From positions 1,984,001-2,048,000 of the forward strand of contig JARFIW010001670.1 of NCBI GenBank assembly GCA_036346225.1: a stretch of DNA of 64,000 nt. The letters run 5' to 3'. Shown one piece after another: positions 33,501-43,766 of the stretch (positions are counted from its first letter, which is position 1; every line of letters begins with the position of its first letter). The notes beneath the pieces were generated by a model. That model worked only from the letters and a program-made list of their open reading frames with translations. It made no database searches and had not been told where the DNA came from. The stretch is from Platerodrilus igneus. Lineage: Eukaryota > Arthropoda > Insecta > Coleoptera > Lycidae. Both the position numbers and the translations under genes were made by a program.

Positions 33501-36102
33501 TCTTTGCAAGTTATATTTACAAAATATAGAACACCGACTTGTAAGATTAAATCTGTGACATTGAGATCAATTAACTTGAAACAAAAATAAACTTGACAGT
33601 ACTAACGGCACTTGAATATTTCAAACAAAACACTTATTCGTATATTACAATTCAAACTGTAGAAACTGGTAAATATTCTGTCCTTGTGTTTTGTTGCAAT
33701 GTATTCGGTGTAGGCAATTCTTCTACTACTTACTGTGCTACGTTCTTTCTTGTCCACACAGAATACCGTAACACGTAACAAGTTTCCCACAGCAAAAGCA
33801 ACGTTCTAAAAATGAAAATCCTTATCATGTCCATTTTCTACCAAAAGAACGGAACCAATGGAAAAGTGGGATGGCACAGAACACAATGCAGCACCTTATA
33901 ATCCCCACACAAACAACTTTTGAAATCATACACAAGTACAACTACTACTCACTCTAACATATATAAAAATGCAGGTAAATAAAGTTGCCTACCTATCAGA
34001 AAATTGTAACAGTAAAACGACCTGTTACAAGCTATATGTATGGGACAGGTGAGATACCCAACGATTTCAAACGTAACATCATAATCACTTACCAAAAGAG
34101 ATGTGCAGATAGATGTGAAAATTTTAAACAATAAATTTGACAGCACATGTCAAAAATATTAACTAGAATTGCACAAAGATGGATGGAAAAATGGGCTGAA
34201 GAAATACTAGAAGAAGATCAATTTGGGATTAGACGAAACAGCGGAACACGGGAGGCTATTTTATCTCTGAGGAGGATAATAAAGAAAACTATAGAAAAAG
34301 AAGAAAGCATGCATATAGGGTTTGCAGATCTGGAAAAAGCATTCAACAAGTAAAATAGAAAAAATATTCGAAATACAGGGGTAATCAAATTAAAGCATGA
34401 ACGTAGAAGTAAATATAGGAAAGGCGTGAGAGAGGGATGTCAAATATAGGAAGCCACTTGGCATTATTATGCATGGACAAAAAATCGATGTTTAGATTTG
34501 CAGTTGATATAGCGATATTAGCATCTAGCAAGGAAGAGTTAGAAGCAGCTCTTAATGAAATGGAAACAGTTTTAACAGAGAGATACAGTATGAAAATTAA
34601 CAAAAATAAAACAAAAGTACTAATATGTAAAGGAGGGGAAAATAAAGCATACACTAGAATACAAATAGGAAACGAGAACTTATAAGAAGTTAAGGATTTC
34701 TGCTATCTAAAAAGCCAAATAATGCAAGATCGGAAAAGTTGTTACGTTTTATTTTAAAGCTTTTAAAAATTCGATTCATTTAATTTAGAAGTTAAGGACT
34801 TTATTTTAATATTTGTAAAAATCCCCAGTAATTAGAGCAATTTCGTTGAAGTTGTGAAACCCCAGGATTAATAACGTTCACACGGACCTCAGCCTCAGTT
34901 GCTTATCTTTGCAATCGTAAGTGCTGATGCAGGGTTCTGACATGAGAAGTAGTTCATCTTTCCACGAACGCAAGTGGACGTAACGTCAACCTCGGTTGGT
35001 GGGGAGAAGACATTTAAGACGAGGATCACCGATTAGTTCGGGATATTTTATCGTACCACCACATCTACCTTACCAATAGACTTATCGCACCGTTAACGGA
35101 CAGTGCAGATACGAGTGCTTTCATTCTCACCCTGTTTACCAATCCTATCATCTCGTCAGTGAAACCCTACCTGCAGAAGCAGCACGATGTATTAATGTAT
35201 TAATAAATCACTGTATACTTGTAAGTAATATTGTCACACAAAAATCAATAATTAATATTCTAGGTTTGGACATCAGTGCACTCAATGCCACTTTCGCATA
35301 GAGGGATGTTGGTAACCATCTTGAAAGTTGATGGAATTTTATCAACAATATCCTTCCCGTAAAAGTTTTTATGATATGATCAGCCCTTTTATGGCAAGAA
35401 TCATGATTAATAATAACAATTTGTTCCACATTTCAAATGTGTAGTATTAGATAGTAATTAAGTTGATACTACACCCACCCACTGATTATATAATGTTATT
35501 TACATTTTCGCCACTGACTGCACCAAACTTTTTTATAAATGTTCATGGCACTAAACTACTCTTGTATTTCTTAATATTGTAGCATCGTCTCATTATGTAG
35601 TTAAGTGTGAGTGTTTTGTCAGTTTCTGCTGTTTTCTGTGTCAAATATTAGATAATACTATTAGCTTTTGTCTCTAAAATATTTACCATTTATCTATGTC
35701 AACCTACCTCGTTGAATGTATAAGCGTTATTAAACATCAATTTAACATCTTTAACTAAATCGTCCATATTCTTATAGTGATTCTCATTTGTCCAATCTAA
35801 TTTATGTCTAACTGTATCCAACGCAATAGGTTTTTTAATTACTGCATGGTAATCTGTATTCTGTAAAAAAGCAAGTTTTGTATTCACTAAATGGGCTTAC
35901 AAATGCAATCCAACTTACCTCAATCCCAATAATTTCTCGAAATGGCAAACTGGGTTCATATTGACAATATAATTCTAATATCAGTCGTTCAGCAATTTTT
36001 TTTTCTCTCTTGGTTAATTCGCCTACTTTACGTTCACTAGCTGGCACCTCAGGAAAGTCTGCAAAGTTTACACACAGCAAACACTGCCAGGTATCACTTT
36101 CC
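30363..36102 (-). CDS. bon: TIF1/Bonus-type transcription cofactor, last three exons (join 36102-35919, 35860-35708, 30515-30363)
   Basis: TIF1 proteins (Bonus; TRIM24, TRIM28, TRIM33) are nuclear cofactors with RING, B-boxes and coiled coil at the N-terminus and a PHD-bromodomain chromatin-reading unit at the C-terminus. These exons encode only the end. They begin with the last PHD Cys pair (WQCLLC), then a linker and bromodomain helix Z ('AERLILELYCQYE'). The acetyl-lysine pocket follows ('DYHAVIKKPIALDTVRHKLD', 'VKLMFNNAYTFNE'), then 'KTLEKFFEEQLEKLLPQF' and a tail 'DEDSQPPTKKYKRILND' like the acidic-basic tail of TRIM24/33. Phases agree: exon one starts with a split codon base and ends in phase 0, and both later junctions are phase 0. 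Upstream exons are not visible in the window. The 5.2-kb last intron is full of transposons. Confidence 0.85.
30850..31360 (+). pseudogene. mariner-like transposase, N-terminal half, plus strand
   Basis: Pieces of the DNA-binding domain lead into 'RTVWNILKKKNYHCYS' (about 31018-31065), and then into the open frame from 31105 with 'ILLTDESSFNLHSHHN' (first catalytic Asp) and 'QNPQKVNVWAEILDNFI'. The protein stops being recognisable near 31345, just where the second catalytic block should follow. That block is found in reverse orientation at 32085-31726. Lies in the last intron of the TIF1 gene. Confidence 0.78.
31726..32085 (-). pseudogene. mariner-like transposase, C-terminal half, minus strand
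   Basis: An open frame of 119 codons starts just before the second catalytic block, which reads 'YFQHGGAPAHNAQIV': the Asp of QHDG is Gly. It continues 'WIGTRRPIPWPLRSPDLILINF' with the third Asp kept, and 'LYNEKPTNLEDLKTRLLQL', the usual tail. Frame quality is better than that of the plus-strand half. It covers exactly the part missing there, which suggests an inversion inside one element or two separate insertions. Confidence 0.82.
32340..32677. mobile_element. MITE, 338 bp, Tc1/mariner type with TA duplication
   Basis: The left end [T/C]AGTGCCACCAAGCAAAC... and the right end are inverted repeats over about 25 bp (to cataggac), with a single mismatch at the outermost base. TA occurs just outside both ends (32338-32339 and 32678-32679). 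There is no coding capacity. Intronic, between the mariner half and the LINE copy. Confidence 0.88.
32700..34738 (+). mobile_element. Endonuclease-RT LINE, plus strand, interrupted (copy 2)
   Basis: Same family as the copies at 1.3-4.0 and 51.05-53.7 kb. The left part (32700-33116) matches the endonuclease C-terminus and the linker before RT. It breaks inside the RT fingers at the phrase cgtctcttccaac. After a 903-bp insert the match resumes at 34021 with gctatatgtatgggacaggt (compare 51595-51615). The right part runs through 'ILTRIAQRWMEKWAEEILEEDQ' and 'GIRRNSGTREAIL', loses a piece near 34345-34440, and ends after 'KINKNKTKVLICK'. The frame 34147-34353 retains box A as 'GFADLEKAF'; the FADD box reads FAVD. 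Confidence 0.85.
33117..34019. mobile_element. 903-bp insert splitting the LINE, 5-bp duplication acctg
   Basis: The two LINE halves join logically across this block, and acctg is present on both sides (33112-33116 and 34020-34024). No transposase, LTR or terminal repeat was recognised inside. A 5-bp duplication would fit an LTR element or some DNA transposons, but the ends are not TG..CA. Confidence 0.45.
34739..35235. mobile_element. Possible solo LTR at the LINE 3' end
   Basis: Starts ttgttacg, typical of Gypsy LTRs, at the point where LINE similarity stops. The middle (34870-35170) is clearly GC-richer than the flanks. aataaa near 35204 precedes an end resembling attgtcaca. I found no second copy and no convincing target duplication, so this is only a guess from composition and termini. 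Confidence 0.25.
35708..35860 (-). CDS. bon: TIF1/Bonus exon: bromodomain core
   Basis: 153 nt, 51 codons, phase 0 at both ends. Acceptor ttttttacAG|AATACA at 35861, donor GAG|GTAGGT at 35707-35702. It encodes 'DYHAVIKKPIALDT' (ZA loop end, usual D-Y-x-x-I-I-K-x-P-M-D-L), and 'DDLVKDVKLMFNNAYTFNE', which supplies the conserved Asn of the acetyl-lysine pocket. The methionine of the usual PMDL is Ile here. Confidence 0.87.
35919..36102 (-). CDS. bon: TIF1/Bonus exon: end of PHD finger, linker, first bromodomain helix
   Basis: 184 nt. Minus-strand acceptor ...ttacAG|GGAAAG at 36103 and donor GAG|GTAAGT at 35918-35913. The encoded segment has 'SDTWQCLLC' (the last Cys pair of a PHD finger, where related proteins read GEW-C-C) and 'KREKKIAERLILELYCQ', matching the 'QRKCERLLLYLYC' helix before the TRIM33 bromodomain. 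It ends within 'PFREIIGIE'. Confidence 0.85.
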
Positions 36103-36913
36103 CTGTAATATTAAAGTATGCATATTAATTTAATACTGCGTGAATTCAATTTAAACAAAGCTTTTTACTCAAGCTCACTTTTCTATTAATATTACGTAAA
36201 GTCCTCAAATTTTGTGAAAGATAGCAATCAATATGCTAACTGCATGCAAATATACTTTAAATAAACTTTACATTTAATTTTAAAGCTTATAAAAATTAAT
36301 GTATACATGAACTGTCTTCATCTGTTTCTATACTATTGCGGAAGCAATTAATATAGAAGAATTCCAGCTAAATATTTTAGTAAGTCAAAGTCGGAACTTA
36401 AATGTTCTTTATGTGTATAGTGAAATCCTGTGATAACAAATATTAAAAGCAAATTGTAAATTATCTACTATTACAAGAAATTAATTTCTTTACATTATGA
36501 ACAGTTTATTTTGTGCTTGTTTAATTTCATTTATTTCATCGATTATCTAAGCCATGTGAAATGAAGAAAGCAGGCAAAAAAAGGTTTGTACAGAGAGCAT
36601 CCTTTATGGTTGCGAGATTCACTGAAGTCACTTAATTGAAGATTGTCTGAAATTATCTTTATTTTATCAACTATTGTGATGTTACTGACAATGCCAAGCA
36701 GTGGTGACTTCATCATCATCCTCGTACATTTGTTAATTGTGATAATTGCTTCATTAGCACAGCAAGTTACTTTAATAAATATGGTAACCAGTGAGTCATA
36801 TAAACGTATATTTTGAAGTCTGATAAAAAACTTTCGTCCATTAGAAAAAAGTTGAATGTGTAAATGCAGGTCAAAAATGGCCAAAAAGTAACATTTGTGA
36901 AAAGTTAAGAGTT
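36103..36913. other. AT-rich spacer upstream of TIF1 exon
   Basis: No PHD or RING exon was found on the minus strand here. Presumably intron of the TIF1 gene. Confidence 0.35.
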
Positions 36914-37229
36914 GTTTACTTTAATTTTGTTTATAAAGCATGAAGATAAAGTAAAAAATAAGGAATGCAGTTAAAGTAAATATATGAACTAATAGAAAAG
37001 TTGCGTACAAGCAAAATGGTGGATCTAGTGAAAGCATATTTACAAAAATTTATATGACAAAGTAGCAAACTCTTTACTTTAATTTTGTTTACAATGCTTA
37101 ATGATAGAGTAAAAAATAAGGAATGCAGTTAAAGCAAATATATGAACTAATAGGAAGGAGTTGCGTACAAACAAATGGCGGATCTAGTGAAAGCACTTTT
37201 ACAAAAATGTATACGACTAAATAGTCACT
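36914..37229 (+). repeat. Tandem duplication, 2 x ~159 bp
   Basis: tttactttaattttgttta at 36914 and 37073 starts two copies that share agtaaaaaataaggaatgca, atatatgaactaatag, gttgcgtac and ggatctagtgaaagca. Differences are substitutions and small gaps. Non-coding. Confidence 0.85.
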
Positions 37230-37357
37230 TTTGGTGGAGAGGAGGGCTGTTGTGCCACCTTTTATCTTGAGATATTTTAAAAACCAGTTGGAATGCTGTT
37301 GAAATATTTGCACCTCCACCATCACAGAGGAGGGTAGATAGTGGTGCATTCAATTGT

Positions 37358-37455
37358 GCTGGTTTATGTGCAAACCCCATCGTTTGTGCTACCACCTTCT
37401 TTCTTGCGATATTCAAAAAACAATTTGGGAGTGCTGGTGCTCCATTGAGTAACAA
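37358..37455 (-). repeat. Dispersed repeat, copy 1 (inverted relative to 40545-40645)
   Basis: On the minus strand it reads caaattgttttttgaatatc, then gcaagaaagaaggtggtagc and a segment with acgatggggtttgcac. The plus-strand sequence at 40550-40640 matches with about 15-20% difference. A weaker direct copy lies at 37240-37320. Confidence 0.65.
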
Positions 37456-40400
37456 TTTTGTTTGCTTCCCGGCAACCCCTTAAACTGTGGTTTTTATTGA
37501 CCTAGAAATATGCAAATACAAAGATTTTTTTCTCAATTTCAGTAGTGTGGCTTATTAAGAAACAAAGAAATGAAAATAATATTTATTTTCAACTAGCCCT
37601 CAATGCTGTGAATCTTAGTATCCTTTAATAATCCCCAGATGTAAAATAACCAAACTTACTTTCAAAATTTGTCATGCAAGCAATTGAAAACAGATGCATG
37701 AGGAAGCGCTCGTTTGTGTTACACAATGAACTAATTTTATTTGCTTCTCCATTATACTCTTTGTAATGCTGGCTATGCAACCATCACCTAGTTACATGAA
37801 GCTACAAAGCACTGACAAAACACGAATGATAACGTGAAAATAACATCTGCTATCCTGAAATTCATATTAGTTTTTCCTTTAATAAAATGCCACTGAAAAG
37901 TGAAATAGCCACTTGGTAAATATAAAACTGTGACGGGGTGAATGGTGTATTCCGTCCTTGAGGTTCTTTTAATGAGGTTAGAAGTAAAATAGAGATTTAA
38001 GCAATACGAATGAGCAGACATTTAATAACCAAAGTCAAATAAGCACACAATTTAATGTAACATGCTTAAGGTAACCAATGTTGGTTAATAATACCTTATA
38101 CCAGTTTCGATACAGGTTCGCGAGCTCTACGATGTAAACACAACGGTGCGCTATGGACAACTGATAGTGCCAGGAGGGCATGATAACGAGATGAGGCACA
38201 CAACACTGAATGACGGCATTACAGAACACAATTTGTTCATCAGCAAAATATCTGTTACCAGCAGCAGCTGGTGGCATAACAAGTTGGTGAGTCAGAACTC
38301 CTTTGATAAGTATAGTTATATTTTTGAAACCTTGGACTACTTTATGTGTTAAATGAATTTGTACCTTGATTCATTTGTCCCTGCTAAGTAAAAACCTATA
38401 TGTAAAATTGCCAACATAGCTGAAGACAAAACAAAAACAAATATTGGGATTTGAAGCCCATGCACATCATTATGCCCAAGTTACAGAAATTCTCAGCACT
38501 GTCAGCACAGCGTTTATACAACTATGCATATCTATGACCATTACTCTTTATCAAACTGGAGCTTGACACAGATTACCCTCTTTTCATTACATATTATCCT
38601 GTATTAACTAGTAGTACCTCACTTTATATGTAGAAATACCACGAAGCAAATTATAAGCAGCCTCTTTATGTTGTTATCGCACAGAATGTTACGGTATAGC
38701 ACTTTCAGAAACTAACCATTGTATTATGATTTAATTTTGAATATAAATGTTCAAAGTGTAATAAACAGTTAAAAACATTTTACAATTTAAGTCCAAATTT
38801 GCTGATGAGGCAGCACTATCTAACCTGTCAAGTCAACACTGTCTGTTACTTTTGAAACTGACTTTATTTTTTAAATTTCTGGTCCGTTTGGCTGAACATT
38901 TAAAATTATATCCTTTTACAATATTTCCATTACAAGAAATTTGGTGTTTGATGTTGTTTACGTCTTTTTGTGCTCTTTTGAAGAAGTGTAATTGGTAAGT
39001 ATTAAGAATACGTTAACACTTGTCCTATTGTACACTCTCAAAACCACTTTGCTTTCTTTTATAGTGCAGTCTTTAATAAACTTTAGGCTGCATGTATTTT
39101 CTTATTGTGAACAAAATATGCTATATGAAAAAGTGGTATAAATCGTGGCATGCGTACTGTCATGAATTATTATTTTATTAATAAAGGGTTGTGCGAGTAG
39201 TGAACAATTTACTACAACAAAAGTGAACTTATGAGGATATTAATGGTGGCGATAGTGGTTCATGAAAGAATTATGAAAACTTCCAGGTCATTGTAGTTAT
39301 TAGTCTATGTTAATGGTTACAGCCTACTGAGAATTGGCAAAAGAAACCGTACATGTTCTGTTACATTTTTTTTTACATAACACACACATTACTCATTATT
39401 CATTAAGTATTATCATACATAATATAATGACAAGTGAGATATGGAAGGATAGCAAGCAAATTGACTTGTATGGAGGTATAGAAATATTCAACAAGCTCTC
39501 CCTTAATAAATTTATTTTTAGTGTAGATCTAGTTATTTTATATCAGATAAAAACAAACAAAAATTATTACAAAATTTTCTAACAGTATAACTATTAATAT
39601 CAGGGTAAAGAATTCAGGAAAGAGAAAATGCCCCTGGCCTCCCATATTGGCATTCTCTGGTTATAAACGGTATAATAATTATGATTTATGTTTAGAGGGT
39701 CTGTGAATTGAGCTCTCCTTATTCAACTTTTTCAATTATGAAAAAAGGGTCTAACATACACAGGTTGCGTATTGAAAAAAAATCAATTTTTATATCTAAT
39801 GCGCGAAGAACCACTTTTGTGTATTAATGTTCAACTACAATTTCGTACATAAGTTGCGTGAAATGCAATGTAATCCTGATGAACTTTACGTCAAGCACAC
39901 TTTCCATAAGAATCCGCACACTTATTCATACTGATCACAAGTAAATAGGTTACTGCGCTTGATAAGCTTTGAAAATATTTTGAAACGTCGCAGTAGCTGT
40001 ACAAATATTTAAGTAGATGCGTTTTAATTTAAAGTCTTGGAAAAAAGAACAGTATACAAAATTTGTATAAAGTTGATTTATACACTCATTCAGTTTGTAA
40101 CACTCGCTTACAGCTCATATTGCAAACTCTCACTCTTATATAAACTATAACTCCATACATTTGCTACACAATATATTATCTGGATTTTGTATAAAAATCC
40201 AACATTTTGCAACTGATTGCACAACAAATTTTGAGAGTAACTCTAGTTATTTAATATCTTAGGAATTCGAAAGGAGACTAAGATCCACAGAGTTGAGAGC
40301 TGGTTAAAAATAAATAATACTTTCGAATTCAGTACTAAATTTTTGTTTCCTAATATGCCACATGGTGGGTTTTGGAAAATTTATCTTTGTATTTGGACAA

Positions 40401-42149
40401 TCCTAGATTAATAAAAACAGACCATAACTGGAGAGAAAAAACAAAATTAGTGCAGAGTGTAACCCAAACAACAACAAACACTTTCAACAAATTTGATGCA
40501 CTTTCAACCATACAACTCATCTACATTAACTTCATTTTTACGACATATCCAAATTGTTTTTTGAATATTTCAAGAAAAGGGTAGGTAGCAAAAACGATGA
40601 GGTTTGCAACACAAACAAACGCACCACTTTTTTTACTCCCACATATATAAGTGGGGGTGCTAGTGAAATGCATATATGATTGGGAAATATGTAGATGATT
40701 TCAAGTGTGTCACATGTAATAGTAATGGATGGAAGTTAGAAATAACATTATTGGAAGAAAAATATGCGAGAAACATATTCCATACATAGAGACATAACAG
40801 AAAAGTGGGTTAAGTTAGGTTTTGTTACAAATTAGAAAAGAATATGTAAATGCAACATTTTGAACATGTATTAATTAACATCCACAAAATACTAAATTTA
40901 AAAACTATAAAAAAAGCATTACACTTTTGTTGTGTTATCAGCAAATTCAAAAACCATGTTAAAAAATGGTTAAAACAATTTTGGTTGGTGAATTTTTAAC
41001 AACAAAATTTGATTTTAGAGTTAAAAGCATCAGATATACAAATTTAGTATGTGGTTTAACCTCACCATTATTCAGCTTGTAACAACTTAAATATTATTTA
41101 TATCAGAATTCAAACATGCAACATAATTCAAGATTTTATCAGATAAAGATTGAAAATTTGTGTATCTTGATGGTTACTTAGTTTACTTCGTTGATTTCAC
41201 AAGTATGGTTAAATGTAGCATATGAGAATCAAAGAAAAACCTCATAGCGTTGGTCAATATAACATACAATAAAACACTAAAACTTTCTACAAATAAATCA
41301 TCGTATCTAATTTGTTAAGATGTATTAAAAATAAGTAAGACCAAGAGACAGATTTGCCCAACCATGTTATTGTTAACTAAAAATTATGACATATACTCGT
41401 ACTATTCCAGAGTGTTGGATCGATCATAAGTGTTTTCAAAATAAGGACATAAAATGTGAAAAGCATTTATGATAAATATAGCCACAAGTTCCACGAATAA
41501 AAACCTTAATATACAATAATATTTACAATAATTGTTTATGCAAAAATCTATAAAAATTGAAAAATAAAACAATATTGATCTGTTATGTATAATAATTAAG
41601 ATGTCATTAACATTAATTAAATATAGTGTATTTCTCGTGCACTCCTTCCAGTAATGTAACTAGAAAATTTGGGCCCTTACATGAAATCTTCTATGGGTCC
41701 TACAAAATTTTTTGTACCTTTCTGTCAATATAAAACATGGTAATAGTACGAGGAGTCGATTTGATAAATAGTGACTTTATTTTTACAACAGGGAAACCGG
41801 GAAAGACATGATACAAGATACAGCTAATGCAATTTGAAAATTGAAAGTCATTAGGAAAATAGTGAATCCTTCTCAAATGAGTAGGTAAGAAAATGAATTA
41901 GAATCCACAGTAAAAATCAGACTTTATAAAATATCGCTTATCGCACCACATAGTGGTTTTTTTATTAGGATTTTAAATACATTAAAACTCATCTCGAAAT
42001 TTTATTTTTTTTAAGGACAATAAAAAATAATTTAAAATTCCCTTTTTCGAGCTTCTAAATTTGCAATCTATATACCACTTCTAAAACACCAATTTTCAGA
42101 ACAATTCAGAACATTGCCGTATGAACATATTTGGATGTGAATCCTTTTT
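37456..42149. other. Largely AT-rich, no gene recognised
   Basis: One GC-richer patch at 38100-38290 has open frames on both strands (68-80 codons) without recognisable domains. The repeat copy at 40545-40645 is listed separately. Confidence 0.35.
40545..40645 (+). repeat. Dispersed repeat, copy 2
   Basis: Contains aaattgttttttgaatattt, then gggtaggtagcaaaaacgat and gaggtttgc, matching the complement of 37358-37455. Family and origin unknown. Confidence 0.65.
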
Positions 42150-42206
42150 TACCAAAGAAATTACTAGTAGTTACATGCAAACCAACTAAGCCATGAAAAC
42201 ATCTGT
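42150..42206 (-). repeat. Second SINE head fragment next to copy C
   Basis: On the minus strand, atggcttagttggtttgcatg resembles the head of copy C (gacttagttggtatgcaggt), lying where a downstream tandem SINE would start. No body follows. It may be the 5' stub of another insertion at nearly the same target. Confidence 0.4.
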
Positions 42207-42217
42207 CACAGCATACA

Positions 42218-42503
42218 CTACATTTGATTTTCCAATGCTACACACGAAGGTACTACATTGGCCAGGACACAAGTTTTTTTACCTGGAAATTTTTTATTTT
42301 GTCGGACCCTTGCCGTTCCAAGCAAGGTAGGGATCTTTAACGTGTGTGATAACACACGCAGGACTACATATTACCTCTCATCCAAACGAAGGCGTATTTT
42401 TGTGGAAAATGTTCGCCTAACGTTTTCAAACGGACGTCGGGATTCGAACCCAGAACCTTAAACTCAGTAGTCACCTGCATACCAACTAAGTCATCTCGCA
42501 TCG
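42218..42503 (-). mobile_element. tRNA-derived SINE, copy C, minus strand
   Basis: The head, read on the minus strand, has ttagttggtatgc (A-box-like) and gggttcgaatcc (B box). The body has the family phrases complementary to tagggatctttaacgtg and gaaggtactacattggccag. Flanked by cagcataca at 42209-42217 and 42504-42512. Its head sequence (gacttagttggtatgc) differs from copy A (tccgtggcatagtggt) and resembles copy D, so at least two head types exist. Confidence 0.87.
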
Positions 42504-43149
42504 CAGCATACAGCATAAAGATATATACAGCAGAGTCATTTAATAATAAAATGTTAAGTTTGTGCACAACATCCTGCACAAAGATTTCAGGGATGCAGAA
42601 CTCAAGTCATCGTGCATTTGTACAGGGTATAAATGTCTTAATTAATCTTGTTGAGATATGTTTGTATTACAAAGTGTTGAATTATAATGCACGTTTGTAT
42701 TTCTTTACCACGACCTTCAAAAATTCAACAATCCGACTTGTGAATGTGAGTTTACATCTACAATAAAGCCAAATAAGTCATTGATGCTATTCTCTTTAGC
42801 TTTTTCGAGGTCATAAAAAATGCACTAAAATTGCATAAATAGATGGAGTACCCTCAAGGTAAATGGAGTGACTGATGTTACATCTCTATGCTGTTTAATT
42901 GTCTAATTTAGTTTCTCATACAAAGGCAGCTACCCTTTAAATGACAATACAATAACAGTGAGCAGTAAAAGGATCATGCACCATGGTATTGGTGTGGTCG
43001 TGCAATAAAAATATTAGCAGACTGGCACCCTCCTCTTTCTTGAAACTTATGCGAACCATTAAACCCTGATAATATTTTCTATTTTTATCACTACAATTAA
43101 TGTGTACCATAATACCCTGAAATGTAGTAAATAGAAACTTCTACCAAAC

Positions 43150-43766
43150 AAAATGGGCATTAGTAACATCGTTTGAATCAGGCTTGCAAGTTGATGCTGC
43201 TTATATGGATTTAAATAAAGCATTCGTAGAGTAGTGCATTCTTGGCTGCCTTGTAAGATTCGTTCCATCGACTTCAATGAAGACTATTGCATGAATTGAA
43301 ATGGGTCGAATAATTGTGTACAATATGTCAAAATAAACAACTTTATTTCATCCCCGATCATTGTTCACTCACATTCCACAGGGATCACATTGTGGTTCGA
43401 TCCTGCTCCATTCATTTATCAATAGCATATCGGATACAGTTTCCACTTCTAAAATTCTGTTATATGCTGATGATGTGAAAATTTTTAAAGCTATAGCTTC
43501 CCTTTTAGATATAGAGTTATTTCAGTTCAACATCCTGAAAGTTAGTACTTGGTGCGCGATGCAAATATAATGACAGTGAATGTTTAAAAAATGCTTTGTT
43601 ATATCGTTCTCAAAGTCATCTTCGCTTATCTTGTATAATTACGCTTTAAATAATGATCCTCTACATAGAGTTGAGGTTATAAATAACTTAGAAATATAGA
43701 TGGGCAGCAAGTTGAGATTTCATCAGCACATAGAACGACAAATAAATCGATACAAATGCTTGGGTA
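43150..43766 (+). mobile_element. LINE RT fragment, left part of a copy split by a mariner
   Basis: 'VDAAYMDLNKAF' (box A, about 43190-43225) and, in the frame 43361-43570, 'IPQGSHCGSILL' and the catalytic 'LLYADDVKIF' belong to a Jockey/CR1-like RT. 'HQHIERQINRYK' near 43730 continues into the thumb region. The segment ends at the TA target of the mariner at 43767. Several stops and a missing stretch between boxes A and B show decay before or after the insertion. Confidence 0.75.

Noticed and set aside
38035..38352. Overlapping 80- and 68-codon frames on opposite strands
   Set aside because: No domain recognised; overlapping antisense frames with similar length suggest a GC-richer non-coding patch.
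38800..38850. ctgatgaggcagcac as a hammerhead core
   Set aside because: No GAA and no pairing partner for stems I-III nearby.
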